64,000 nucleotides of DNA from Pseudoalteromonas aliena SW19 (GCF_014905615.1 NZ_AQGU01000017.1:62001-126000); one strand, 5' to 3'. Shown: positions 28,042 through 35,850, numbered from the stretch's first letter. Numbers and translations: made by a program. Notes: generated by a model not told the origin, from the letters alone.

Positions 28042-28165
28042 ACATATTAAACTTGCAGTCGATTTGATCATGATTCTGGAGCAACATGATATTGCTCCAG
28101 AAGACATTCTTAAAGCACTCGAAATAGTTAAAGATGATTTTGAAAAAAAACTGGCTGCGAATTAA
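28013..28165 (+). CDS. ybaM: YbaM family (DUF2496) small protein
   Basis: A 50-residue protein that starts inside the end of the ComFB-like gene (29-bp overlap, different frame). It reads like E. coli YbaM: APEHIKLAVDLIMILEQ followed by ALEIVKDDFEKKL. In E. coli ybaM directly follows priC, which supports the call. The function is unknown. No T-rich terminator is visible behind it. Confidence 0.82.
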   Translation: MSNSLNQAPEHIKLAVDLIMILEQHDIAPEDILKALEIVKDDFEKKLAAN

Positions 28166-28513
28166 TTCTTATTCAATACATAAACTAAGAGTAGTGCAAC
28201 GCCATCTAAGGCGAGTTGACCTTTTATGGTGGATTTTTAGGCAAGGCAGAGCCTATGTGGTTATTCCCATAAATAGGCGATAACGCAACATAATAAATAC
28301 CAAACATGCGCTGCCCTTTTGTTTTTACTGATTATTACAGGGATGCGAGCCATTAGAGTAACGCAGGAGCCGTTACCGAGCCCACTCGATTACAAACCTC
28401 GCGCCGCGATTAAATCCCCCCTAAATTGAACGAATTTCAATCCACAAAGGTCAATACGCGCTAGCCGCACTTTTTGTAATTGTAGGACTATGCTTGTTAC
28501 TGCCTTTTACCAC
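28166..28513. repeat. Gene-free stretch with a dispersed-repeat remnant
   Basis: About 350 bp without a credible gene. The segment 28397-28437 (CCTCGCGCCGCGATTA, later ATTGAACGAATTT) matches 33686-33722 with a few differences, showing a dispersed non-coding repeat. A GC-richer block (28330-28400, GAGCCATTAGAGTAACGCAG) is unlike the surrounding sequence and probably belongs to the same element. Confidence 0.5.
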
Positions 28514-28548
28514 AAAAAAAAGCACTTAGTTAAACCAGCTAAGTGCTT
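28514..28548. terminator. Intrinsic terminator of the nuclease fusion gene
   Basis: Stem AAGCACTTAG / CTAAGTGCTT with a nine-base loop. On the minus strand eight T follow, so it terminates the nuclease gene; it could also work on the plus strand. Confidence 0.8.
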
Positions 28549-28585
28549 AAAAGTTCATACTACTTTTTACGTCAAGGCTTGCTGT

Positions 28586-30745
28586 TTATTCGTTGGTTTG
28601 AGATTGCTGAATAAGTAACAATAACTCAGCTGTGGCGGTTGCATCGGCAAGGGCGCGGTGATGGCTGGTTAAATTTAAATTAAAGTGTGATGAGAGATTA
28701 CCCAGTGAATACGACTTCAGTCCTTTAAACGCTTTGCGCGATTCAACCACAGTACACATTTTTGGCATTTTAAAAAAGTGCCCTGCCATCTCGCATTCTT
28801 TTTTAATAAAACCATAGTCAAAATTAACGTTATGGGCTACAAAAATAGTGCCTGTGAGCTTATCTAACAACGGCTGTACTATTTCGGCAAATACAGGAGC
28901 GTTATAAACCATACTGTCACTAATACCAGTTAAAGATGTTATGAAGCCTGGTATATGTCGCTGTGGATTAATTAAGGTAGTCCAGCTATCAATTACTTTT
29001 CCGTGCTGCACTTTTATAAGGCCAATTTCGGTAATGCGGTTGCCGCCTTTCAAACCGCCAGTGGTTTCTATATCGACCACACTGTAAACACGGTTAGGGT
29101 CTACAAACCATTTAACCGCAGCAATATGTACTTCAAAGCCCACATTTTTTAAGTTATCGATGGTGGTTAGTTGGTTGCGCCTTAGTTTATCGCCTGGGGC
29201 TTTTACCTCTTCAAAATGTACTTGGCCATTATTAATTACCATTAAGTCGGGGTAGCCGTCTTTTAGCTGTGAATAATGCTTACTCATCTTCGTTAAATGA
29301 GTAATTAACGCCTTAATAGGGCTATTTAAAATAAGTGCTTCTAGCGGTTGTAGTAACTCATTATGCCACCTAAATAAACCATTGGGTTGCTCAAAATATT
29401 GCGCTGCATTTTTACATACTAAATTAAGTAATGCTTGAGGTGTTTGGCACTGTGCTAAACGATCATTTATTTGTGTTTTCTGCGCTTCATAAAAGTTATC
29501 AAGCCTTAATACCTGCGGATAAATGTCAAATTCGTTACAAGGCGGATAAGGCGACTCTATAAATAGCTCGTGCCAAAATACTAATCCAAATAAACTTTGC
29601 CAAAGCGTGTTTTCGGTATTAAATACTTGCATACCTTGGTGAGTATAATAATCGTTTACGCCCTGCTCTACTTCACCTCGGTACAGTTCATCAATTTCGA
29701 GTACGCACTGTGTGTCGGCAAGCATTGCACTCAAACGCGAACGTGTTTTTTTATTAAATTTACGCATTAAAAAATCATCAGCAAAATACAGTAAATCATC
29801 AGTAAGTGGATTTTCAATAATGGCGTCTAAGCGCGCTTTTACCCACTCTTTATTACCGAGTCGGTATTGCTCTCTTATTTGAATTTCTTGTGCTTCACTA
29901 TCATCCATGCAGGCTTCAAGTAAGCTAAAAGCAAGTTCGCTATCAACCCCTTTTAATTGTCGATAAAGCCTAACTAATAATTTATTTTTTAACGCAACCG
30001 CAATTGCACCATGCGCGACTTGCAATAAAACCTGCGACGCTAGAGGAAAATAATCGTTTTCATCTGTTATATTTTTAAATGTTAATCGGCAGCGATTTAA
30101 TAAATAGTTTGATTGCGCTTCATTAAGTGTTTCAAAGCGCGATAAACTCTCACTGTGCCCTTCACGTGTCGTAGTTAAACCTAAATCTCGCATTACAAAC
30201 CGGTTTTGATGATTCACATCACCACGACTGAGCTTACCTGCAAATAAAAACTCAAAATACTCGTAAAAATCACTGCGGCTGTTAATAACATACTGGCTAT
30301 AAAGCGGGGCAAGCTCTTGTGGGCAATCTTTAAAAAATGCACATGCAATATCCACTAGCACACCTTTAGCAGCGCTCTTTTTAAAGCTTATTTGTTCTGG
30401 GTAACTACTTAGTAACTCAACCAAGGAAGGTTTCGTTAAATGTGTTAAAAGCTGTGCATAGTGCAGCTCGTTTGGCTCAAATAAAATACCGGCCGTTTTT
30501 AGCGTATAGATAGCCTGATGCGGTGACGCTATTTCTTCATAATTGAGCGACTGCGCCTGTACTAGATAAGGCTTTCGTGAATATACACGCGCCAACATAC
30601 ACTGGCTTTGCTCATCAAGCTGGTTAATTTTAGCAATAAACACTTCATGTTTGGGTTCAAGCAAGTGTATACACTTGCTGGATACAAACTCAATAAGCTC
30701 TCTAAAATGCGCTAAATAGTACTTTGCTGGTAATTCTTGTTTCAT
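28586..30745 (-). CDS. VRR-NUC nuclease fused to a DEDDh (DnaQ-like) exonuclease
   Basis: A 719-residue protein with two nuclease modules. The first ~490 residues are helical and FAN1-like. A VRR-NUC domain follows at about 497-545: GYPDLMVI supplies the catalytic aspartate and FEEVKAPGDKLRRNQ the E-x-K pair. The C-terminal DEDDh exonuclease occupies about 552-719: VVDIETTGG, a following glutamate, NVNFDY and HHRALADA contain all expected acidic residues and the histidine, so both active sites look intact. VRR-NUC proteins of the FAN1 family cut branched DNA and act in crosslink repair; the exonuclease could trim the products. I start at the ATG at 30745 (MKQELPAKYYLAHF); the ATG 15 codons upstream adds an unlikely leader. 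Confidence 0.85.
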   Translation of the reverse strand: MKQELPAKYYLAHFRELIEFVSSKCIHLLEPKHEVFIAKINQLDEQSQCMLARVYSRKPYLVQAQSLNYEEIASPHQAIYTLKTAGILFEPNELHYAQLLTHLTKPSLVELLSSYPEQISFKKSAAKGVLVDIACAFFKDCPQELAPLYSQYVINSRSDFYEYFEFLFAGKLSRGDVNHQNRFVMRDLGLTTTREGHSESLSRFETLNEAQSNYLLNRCRLTFKNITDENDYFPLASQVLLQVAHGAIAVALKNKLLVRLYRQLKGVDSELAFSLLEACMDDSEAQEIQIREQYRLGNKEWVKARLDAIIENPLTDDLLYFADDFLMRKFNKKTRSRLSAMLADTQCVLEIDELYRGEVEQGVNDYYTHQGMQVFNTENTLWQSLFGLVFWHELFIESPYPPCNEFDIYPQVLRLDNFYEAQKTQINDRLAQCQTPQALLNLVCKNAAQYFEQPNGLFRWHNELLQPLEALILNSPIKALITHLTKMSKHYSQLKDGYPDLMVINNGQVHFEEVKAPGDKLRRNQLTTIDNLKNVGFEVHIAAVKWFVDPNRVYSVVDIETTGGLKGGNRITEIGLIKVQHGKVIDSWTTLINPQRHIPGFITSLTGISDSMVYNAPVFAEIVQPLLDKLTGTIFVAHNVNFDYGFIKKECEMAGHFFKMPKMCTVVESRKAFKGLKSYSLGNLSSHFNLNLTSHHRALADATATAELLLLIQQSQTNE

Positions 30746-30790
30746 AACATCGCCACAACTGTATATAAAAACAGTATCCAGTATTTGCAC

Positions 30791-31173
30791 TTATTATTCA
30801 ATCTTAAAATTACTCTAATGGTGATTTACTATATCCGTTCGCCCTTTCGATATTGACGCTAAGTAGCGACTTAAAGTTATTGTACTTTAGGATCAATATA
30901 GGCTTTCAACTGATGCAGCAAGAAAAAGCTTAAAATAAATAGATGCTAGCTTATATAGCGACTCCGATTGCGCGCGATCGTTTATAATACATCAAAACTA
31001 ACTCACTATTTTTCTATGAGCTCAGCTCTGTTGATTACTGTGTTATAAATAGCCATGCCTTTCTTACCTGTTTAACAAATCTGAAAGGATTTTTTCACAA
31101 GCCTACAAATTGGCGTACTGCACCTGTATTATTGAAAGCCTATGCAAATTTAACCACAAGCTAAGGTGCACAA
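30791..31173. other. Gene-free stretch upstream of gloA
   Basis: 383 bp holding the promoters of the divergent nuclease-fusion and gloA genes. A Shine-Dalgarno-like AAGGTG lies directly before the gloA ATG. I see no other feature. Confidence 0.5.
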
Positions 31174-31575
31174 ATGCGTTTATTACATACCATGTTACGA
31201 GTTGCTGATTTGGACAAATCAATTGCGTTTTATACTCAAATATTGGGCATGAAAGAATTACGTCGCGCAGATAATGAAGAGTATCGTTACACCCTCGCGT
31301 TTTTAGGCTATGGGGATGAAAAAGATAACACAGTGTTAGAGCTAACCTACAACTGGGATACTCATAGCTACGACTTAGGCAATGCTTATGGTCATATCGC
31401 GATTGAGTTTGACGATATTTATAAAGCCTGTGCAGATATAAAAGCCGCAGGTGGTAATGTTAGCCGGGAGCCTGGCCCTGTAAAAGGTGGCACCACTGAA
31501 ATAGCCTTTGTTAAAGACCCTGATGGCTATGCTATTGAGCTTATTCAGAAAAAAGAAAACATGAATCGTTTCTAG
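31174..31575 (+). CDS. gloA: Lactoylglutathione lyase (glyoxalase I)
   Basis: Converts the methylglyoxal-glutathione hemithioacetal to S-lactoylglutathione. The 133-residue protein has the two-module VOC fold. All four metal ligands are at the E. coli positions: H5, E56, H74 and E122. The E. coli length (135) suggests the short, nickel-preferring type. AAGGTG precedes the ATG. A terminator shared with the convergent zinc-finger gene follows. Confidence 0.96.
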   Translation: MRLLHTMLRVADLDKSIAFYTQILGMKELRRADNEEYRYTLAFLGYGDEKDNTVLELTYNWDTHSYDLGNAYGHIAIEFDDIYKACADIKAAGGNVSREPGPVKGGTTEIAFVKDPDGYAIELIQKKENMNRF

Positions 31576-31584
31576 ATTAATATA

Positions 31585-31607
31585 AAAAGGTGCTCAAGGC
31601 ACCTTTT
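31585..31607. terminator. Intrinsic terminator between gloA and the zinc-finger gene
   Basis: Nine-bp stem AAAAGGTGC / GCACCTTTT with a five-base loop. It can act on both strands and overlaps the stop codon of the minus-strand gene. Confidence 0.8.
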
Positions 31608-31872
31608 AACGTAATTGACTGTCTTTACTACCACGTCGGTTAACCGTGCTAGCACCTGCTCTTTTGCGCTCAATAGTAGCTTGGCATTGAACACAATAGC
31701 GTACGCCAGGTAGTGCTAACCTTCGAGCTTGCGGAATTGCCTCATCACACTTTTCACATAACTCGGCACTCGCGCCTGATATTAAATTACTTCTTGCATA
31801 TTGTACAGCGTCATTCACACTTGCATCTATTTGATCTTGAATTGCACCGTCTCGTGCCCACCCACTTGCCAT
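31606..31872 (-). CDS. DksA/TraR-type zinc-finger protein (YbiI-like)
   Basis: An 88-residue protein with the C4 zinc finger of the DksA/TraR family: C39, C42, C60 and C63 around ARRLALPGVRYC. It lacks the long coiled coil of true DksA, which matches the small YbiI proteins. Their role is not established; binding to RNA polymerase is an inference from the family. The octamer array begins only about 70 bp upstream of the start codon, so its promoter must lie next to or inside that array. Confidence 0.85.
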   Translation of the reverse strand: MASGWARDGAIQDQIDASVNDAVQYARSNLISGASAELCEKCDEAIPQARRLALPGVRYCVQCQATIERKRAGASTVNRRGSKDSQLR

Positions 31873-31942
31873 AATGCCCTCTAATAATCACTAAATTTAA
31901 GATCATATTAGCAATTAAAAACTTTATTTTTGCTGAATAAAC

Positions 31943-32566
31943 GGATTTTTGGATTTTTGGATTTTTGGATTTTTGGATTTTTGGATTTTTGGATTTTTGG
32001 ATTTTTGGATTTTTGGATTTTTGGATTTTTGGATTTTTGGATTTTTGGATTTTTGGATTTTTGGATTTTTGGATTTTTGGATTTTTGGATTTTTGGATTT
32101 TTGGATTTTTGGATTTTTGGATTTTTGGATTTTTGGATTTTTGGATTTTTGGATTTTTGGATTTTTGGATTTTTGGATTTTTGGATTTTTGGATTTTTGG
32201 ATTTTTGGATTTTTGGATTTTTGGATTTTTGGATTTTTGGATTTTTGGATTTTTGGATTTTTGGATTTTTGGATTTTTGGATTTTTGGATTTTTGGATTT
32301 TTGGATTTTTGGATTTTTGGATTTTTGGATTTTTGGATTTTTGGATTTTTGGATTTTTGGATTTTTGGATTTTTGGATTTTTGGATTTTTGGATTTTTGG
32401 ATTTTTGGATTTTTGGATTTTTGGATTTTTGGATTTTTGGATTTTTGGATTTTTGGATTTTTGGATTTTTGGATTTTTGGATTTTTGGATTTTTGGATTT
32501 TTGGATTTTTGGATTTTTGGATTTTTGGATTTTTGGATTTTTGGATTTTTGGATTTTTGGATTTTT
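31943..32566. repeat. Octamer tandem repeat, 78 perfect copies of GGATTTTT
   Basis: 624 bp made only of GGATTTTT, exactly 78 copies, with no substitution that I can find. Because 8 is not a multiple of 3, the 24-bp period is read the same way in all frames and contains no stop codon on either strand. The long open frames across it (DFWIFGFL or KIQKSKNP repeats) are therefore artefacts. It lies between the YbiI-like gene and the decayed tRNA-Glu copy at the end of the tRNA operon. Such perfection implies very recent expansion or ongoing slippage; the true copy number may vary between cells or assemblies. Confidence 0.97.
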
Positions 32567-32604
32567 AATCTTAATAACACTGCACTAACTATTAAAATAG
32601 TAAT

Positions 32605-32672
32605 TGTCGTCCCCAAGAGATTAGTACTCCTGATAACGTCGTGCATAGAGAGTTCGGTGTCACACTGCTTTA
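32605..32672 (-). pseudogene. Decayed tRNA-Glu copy
   Basis: The sequence is alignable to the three intact tRNA-Glu genes from the 3' end through the T arm to the anticodon arm (GTCGTCCCCAAGAGATT instead of GGCGTCCCCAAGGGGATT) but has many changes. The T-arm stem, anticodon stem and acceptor 5' half no longer pair. Its flank (CTTAATAACACTGCACT) also matches the flank of the intact copy at 32863, so it arose by tandem duplication. Confidence 0.75.
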
Positions 32673-32693
32673 TACAATACTTTAAATAGTAAG

Positions 32694-32769
32694 TGGCGTC
32701 CCCAAGGGGATTCGAACCCCTGTTACCGCCGTGAAAGGGCGGTGTCCTAGGCCTCTAGACGATGGGGAC
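32694..32769 (-). tRNA. tRNA-Glu (TTC), copy 1
   Basis: 76 nt with encoded CCA; acceptor GTCCCCA / TGGGGAC, anticodon TTC in CCCTTTCACGG and a normal T arm GGGGTTCGAATCCCC. It is the last intact gene of the minus-strand Ala-Glu-Glu-Glu operon. Confidence 0.97.
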
Positions 32770-32862
32770 ACATAAATGTGTCACTAGGACAACTGAATTT
32801 TTAGACTCGTTTCAGGCGAGCTTTCTTAATAACACTGCACTTCCCTATTAAAAATAAGTAAG

Positions 32863-32938
32863 TGGCGTCCCCAAGGGGATTCGAACCCCTGTTACCGCCG
32901 TGAAAGGGCGGTGTCCTAGGCCTCTAGACGATGGGGAC
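32863..32938 (-). tRNA. tRNA-Glu (TTC), copy 2
   Basis: Identical in sequence to the copy at 32694, with encoded CCA and anticodon TTC. It is the middle copy of the operon. Confidence 0.97.
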
Positions 32939-33082
32939 ACATAAATGTGTCACTAGGACATTTGATAAGTTCAACTCACATCATGAGCTTTAAGGTAATT
33001 GCGTTTAATACAAGTAAAGACTCGAGCTTTAATTGTGACGCTATTTTCTCGGTAAAACCGCCTATAACTAATAAAAGTTAAG

Positions 33083-33158
33083 TGGCGTCCCCAAGGGGAT
33101 TCGAACCCCTGTTACCGCCGTGAAAGGGCGGTGTCCTAGGCCTCTAGACGATGGGGAC
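33083..33158 (-). tRNA. tRNA-Glu (TTC), copy 3
   Basis: Identical to the other two intact copies. It is the first tRNA-Glu after tRNA-Ala in the direction of transcription. Confidence 0.97.
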
Positions 33159-33195
33159 ACAGAAAACTGCTACCCTAGGACAAAACACTAATTTT

Positions 33196-33271
33196 TGGTG
33201 GAGCCATGCGGGATCGAACCGCAGACCTCTTCACTGCCAGCGAAGCGCTCTCCCAGCTGAGCTATGGCCCC
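33196..33271 (-). tRNA. tRNA-Ala (GGC)
   Basis: 76 nt with encoded CCA; acceptor GGGGCCA / TGGCTCC with one G-T pair, anticodon loop CTGGCAG giving GGC. It is the first gene of the Ala-Glu-Glu-Glu operon, just behind a strong promoter. Confidence 0.96.
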
Positions 33272-33327
33272 AACTTAATCAATACTCGCCATGATAAACA
33301 CGTCGGGTATCGCTTAGTGCGGGGCGC

Positions 33328-33356
33328 ATTCTATGCACCACCCAAAATAAAGTCAA
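33328..33356 (-). promoter_or_regulatory. Promoter of the Ala-Glu tRNA operon
   Basis: Minus-strand -35 TTGACT (33351-33356) and -10 TAGAAT (33328-33333) with 17-bp spacing, followed by a GC-rich discriminator (GCGCCCCGC) typical of stringently controlled stable-RNA promoters. Confidence 0.85.
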
Positions 33357-34137
33357 CAGTTTTTTACTTAGCATTATTTAAATGGTTTAATTTTCAACAA
33401 ACTGGCTATCAAGCATGCTAAAAAACACAATTTTAATAGGAATCCCCTTTCATTGCTTGTAACTTAACCGCAACTTTAAAACTTTTAGCTAGAACTACTC
33501 TACTTTTCTGTTTCACACCCAATCTCTAATGAAGATAAAAGGTATACATTTATATGCAAATTAAATTTATGATGAATTCTAGCCATGTTTATCTTTCAAA
33601 AATGAATTTACCGTTGTGCATTTAGTTTTACGCTAAGTAAGGATAGTATGCTTATTTCTATAAGGCTCATTTAGTTATAACCCCCCCTCGTCGCGATTAC
33701 ATACCCTAGATTGAACAAATTTAATAAACTTGGTCTTTAAAAGACAGCGCTAATTCTGCTAAGTGGTGAAAAATGACCACTTAAATTAATTGTGAGGCAA
33801 TAAATATTGCACCTAAGAAAACCAACATGCTCCATTTAGAATGGTTTTTAGCTATAACTCATTTTGATCTAAAGATAAAAACTCGAATCCTGAAAGGTCA
33901 TCAAGCCCTAACATAAAGCTAATGTGAACAGCGTCTACACTACATTTATTACAAACAGCTTAACTTATTTGAATCCAATGATTAAAACAAACGTAATTTA
34001 AGTACAGTGATAATACAATATTGCACTGTTCTCGAACGTTATTTAAACTACAACTTTGGATTTGATGATAAAATAGACTCCAACCCTGCCCCATTGTTTA
34101 TAAAATCTTCATTCAGCACATTTTTATCATTCAAGTG
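33357..34137. other. Gene-free stretch between the two tRNA clusters
   Basis: About 780 bp of AT-rich sequence without a credible gene. At 33686-33722 it carries the dispersed-repeat segment also found at 28397-28437 (CGCGATTA, later ATTGAAC.AATTT). I see nothing else. Confidence 0.5.
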
Positions 34138-34165
34138 TTGACACATTTCCAACTCTATCTATAAT
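34138..34165 (+). promoter_or_regulatory. Promoter of the tRNA-Val array
   Basis: Consensus -35 TTGACA (34138-34143) and -10 TATAAT (34160-34165) with 16-bp spacing, followed by AGCGCCCC, a GC-rich discriminator. Confidence 0.88.
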
Positions 34166-34207
34166 AGCGCCCCACAACGACGCAGCAATGTGGTGTTGTT
34201 TAGATGT

Positions 34208-34283
34208 GGGTGATTAGCTCAGTTGGGAGAGCATCGCCCTTACAAGGCGAGGGTCACTGGTTCAAGTCCAGTATCACCCACCA
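34208..34283 (+). tRNA. tRNA-Val (TAC), copy 1
   Basis: 76 nt with CCA; acceptor GGGTGAT / ATCACCC fully paired (call this type A); anticodon loop CTTACAA gives TAC. First gene of the array. Confidence 0.96.
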
Positions 34284-34318
34284 CTTTTTATTAAGTGTTC
34301 ATATCTAAGATTCTTTAT

Positions 34319-34409
34319 GGGGCGTTAGCTCAGTTAGAAAAAAGAGAGCATCACCGCTATTTACAAGTAACGGCGAAGTTCACTGGTTAAAGTCCAGTAC
34401 TATTTATTT
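34319..34409 (+). pseudogene. tRNA-Val-like pseudogene 1
   Basis: It keeps GTTAGCTCAGTTAG and the T-arm region TCACTGGTTAAAGTCCAGTAC, but the D loop holds an A-rich insertion (AAAAAAGAGAG). The anticodon arm is replaced (CCGCTATTTACAAGTAACGG), and the acceptor 3' half and CCA are lost. It cannot fold as a normal tRNA. Almost the same unit recurs at 34674. Confidence 0.8.
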
Positions 34410-34435
34410 TAATAGTAGCGTTTTAATTTATATAT

Positions 34436-34511
34436 GGGTGATTAGCTCAGTTGGGAGAGCATCGCCCTTACAAGGCGAGGGTCACTGGTTCAAGTCCAGT
34501 ATCACCCACCA
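34436..34511 (+). tRNA. tRNA-Val (TAC), copy 2
   Basis: Type A acceptor stem, fully paired; same body as copy 1. Confidence 0.96.
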
Positions 34512-34562
34512 TATATAAAAGCTATTATCATATTATATAGTCGCGTTTTAAAATTGTAATAT

Positions 34563-34638
34563 GGGTCGTTAGCTCAGTTGGGAGAGCATCGCCCTTACAA
34601 GGCGAGGGTCACTGGTTCAAGTCCAGTACGACCCACCA
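34563..34638 (+). tRNA. tRNA-Val (TAC), copy 3
   Basis: Acceptor GGGTCGT / ACGACCC fully paired (call this type B); body and anticodon as in copy 1. The type A / type B pair 34436 + 34563 is repeated at 34789 + 34914. Confidence 0.96.
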
Positions 34639-34673
34639 TTCTCAGAATGGTGCATATTACAAAAAATCTAAAT

Positions 34674-34762
34674 GAGTGATTAGCTCAGTTAGAAAAAAGA
34701 GCATCACCGCTACTTGCAAGTAACGGCGAGGTTCACTGGTTAAAGTCCAGTACTATTTATTT
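34674..34762 (+). pseudogene. tRNA-Val-like pseudogene 2
   Basis: Close relative of pseudogene 1, 355 bp downstream, with the same A-rich D-loop insertion and damaged 3' half; the anticodon arm reads CTACTTGCAAGTAACGG. The unit pseudogene, type A, type B has evidently been duplicated as a block. Confidence 0.8.
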
Positions 34763-34788
34763 TAATAGTAGCGTTTTAATTTATATGT

Positions 34789-34864
34789 GGGTGATTAGCT
34801 CAGTTGGGAGAGCATCGCCCTTACAAGGCGAGGGTCACTGGTTCAAGTCCAGTATCACCCACCA
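34789..34864 (+). tRNA. tRNA-Val (TAC), copy 4
   Basis: Type A acceptor stem, fully paired. Confidence 0.96.
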
Positions 34865-34913
34865 CATATAAACCTATTATTGTTTTAATAGTCACGTTTT
34901 AAAGTTTTAATAT

Positions 34914-34989
34914 GGGTCGTTAGCTCAGTTGGGAGAGCATCGCCCTTACAAGGCGAGGGTCACTGGTTCAAGTCCAGTACGACCCACCA
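34914..34989 (+). tRNA. tRNA-Val (TAC), copy 5
   Basis: Type B acceptor stem (GGGTCGT / ACGACCC), fully paired. Followed by the first CACTATTTCAGTGGTG spacer hairpin. Confidence 0.96.
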
Positions 34990-35021
34990 CTATTTCAGTG
35001 GTGTATATTAAAATGTAATTT

Positions 35022-35097
35022 GGGTGATTAGCTCAGTTGGGAGAGCATCGCCCTTACAAGGCGAGGGTCACTGGTTCAAGTCCAGTACGACCCACCA
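35022..35097 (+). tRNA. tRNA-Val (TAC), copy 6, chimeric acceptor stem
   Basis: The 5' half is type A (GGGTGAT) and the 3' half type B (ACGACCC), leaving two adjacent mismatches (G5-G68, A6-C67) in the acceptor stem. Otherwise it is identical to the intact copies. First of four identical 108-bp units. Confidence 0.85.
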
Positions 35098-35129
35098 CTA
35101 TTTCAGTGGTGTATATTAAAATGTAATTT

Positions 35130-35205
35130 GGGTGATTAGCTCAGTTGGGAGAGCATCGCCCTTACAAGGCGAGGGTCACTGGTTCAAGTCCAGTACGACC
35201 CACCA
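35130..35205 (+). tRNA. tRNA-Val (TAC), copy 7, chimeric acceptor stem
   Basis: Exact repeat of copy 6 and its spacer, 108 bp downstream, with the same two acceptor mismatches. Confidence 0.85.
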
Positions 35206-35237
35206 CTATTTCAGTGGTGTATATTAAAATGTAATTT

Positions 35238-35313
35238 GGGTGATTAGCTCAGTTGGGAGAGCATCGCCCTTACAAGGCGAGGGTCACTGGTTCAAGTCCA
35301 GTACGACCCACCA
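35238..35313 (+). tRNA. tRNA-Val (TAC), copy 8, chimeric acceptor stem
   Basis: Third 108-bp unit, same acceptor mismatches. Confidence 0.85.
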
Positions 35314-35345
35314 CTATTTCAGTGGTGTATATTAAAATGTAATTT

Positions 35346-35421
35346 GGGTGATTAGCTCAGTTGGGAGAGCATCGCCCTTACAAGGCGAGGGTCACTGGTT
35401 CAAGTCCAGTACGACCCACCA
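35346..35421 (+). tRNA. tRNA-Val (TAC), copy 9, chimeric acceptor stem
   Basis: Fourth 108-bp unit, same acceptor mismatches. Confidence 0.85.
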
Positions 35422-35453
35422 CTATTTCAGTGGTGTATATTAAAATGTAATTT

Positions 35454-35529
35454 GGGTGATTAGCTCAGTTGGGAGAGCATCGCCCTTACAAGGCGAGGGT
35501 CACTGGTTCAAGTCCAGTATCACCCACCA
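35454..35529 (+). tRNA. tRNA-Val (TAC), copy 10
   Basis: Type A on both sides (GGGTGAT / ATCACCC), fully paired; the 108-bp tandem ends here because the 3' half returns to type A. Confidence 0.96.
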
Positions 35530-35592
35530 AATTACATATTAAGTGTTTAATTCAAATAAAAGCATTTAATAACAGGCGTACTTATTATATGT

Positions 35593-35668
35593 GGGTGATT
35601 AGCTCAGTTGGGAGAGCATCGCCCTTACAAGGCGAGGGTCACTGGTTCAAGTCCAGTATCACCCACCA
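35593..35668 (+). tRNA. tRNA-Val (TAC), copy 11
   Basis: Type A, fully paired; last intact gene of the array. Confidence 0.96.
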
Positions 35669-35758
35669 CATATAAACATTTATAAAAATTCTCCTTGTTA
35701 AAATCAATAAATACTCTTTTATAATCACTCTTAATTTTTACATTATAAAATTCTATGT

Positions 35759-35850
35759 GGGTAATTATCTAAGCTGTAAAAAAAGAGCATCGCCACCATT
35801 CACAAATAATGGAGATGGTCACTAGTATCAAGCCAAGTAATCACCCACCA
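35759..35850 (+). pseudogene. tRNA-Val-like pseudogene 3
   Basis: 92 bp from GGGTAATTATC to TCACCCACCA. The acceptor stem pairs except for one position, and the CCA is kept. The D loop has a run of A (TGTAAAAAAAGAGC), and the anticodon stem CCATT / AATGG carries loop CACAAAT, with A instead of the invariant U33. The T arm is damaged. The stem changes look compensatory (both strands changed), unlike plain decay. Confidence 0.75.

Noticed and set aside
31924-32689. Long open frames across the octamer array encoding KIQKSKNP or DFWIFGFL repeats
   Set aside because: The 8-bp unit has no stop codon in any frame on either strand, so long frames are unavoidable; no Shine-Dalgarno or family supports a protein.
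33206-33421. Plus-strand frame across tRNA-Ala and the operon promoter
   Set aside because: It lies on the antisense strand of the tRNA gene and covers a clear promoter.
35469-35675. Plus-strand frame with repeated GEHRPYKARVTGSSPVSPT-like text
   Set aside because: It is two tRNA-Val genes translated in one frame.
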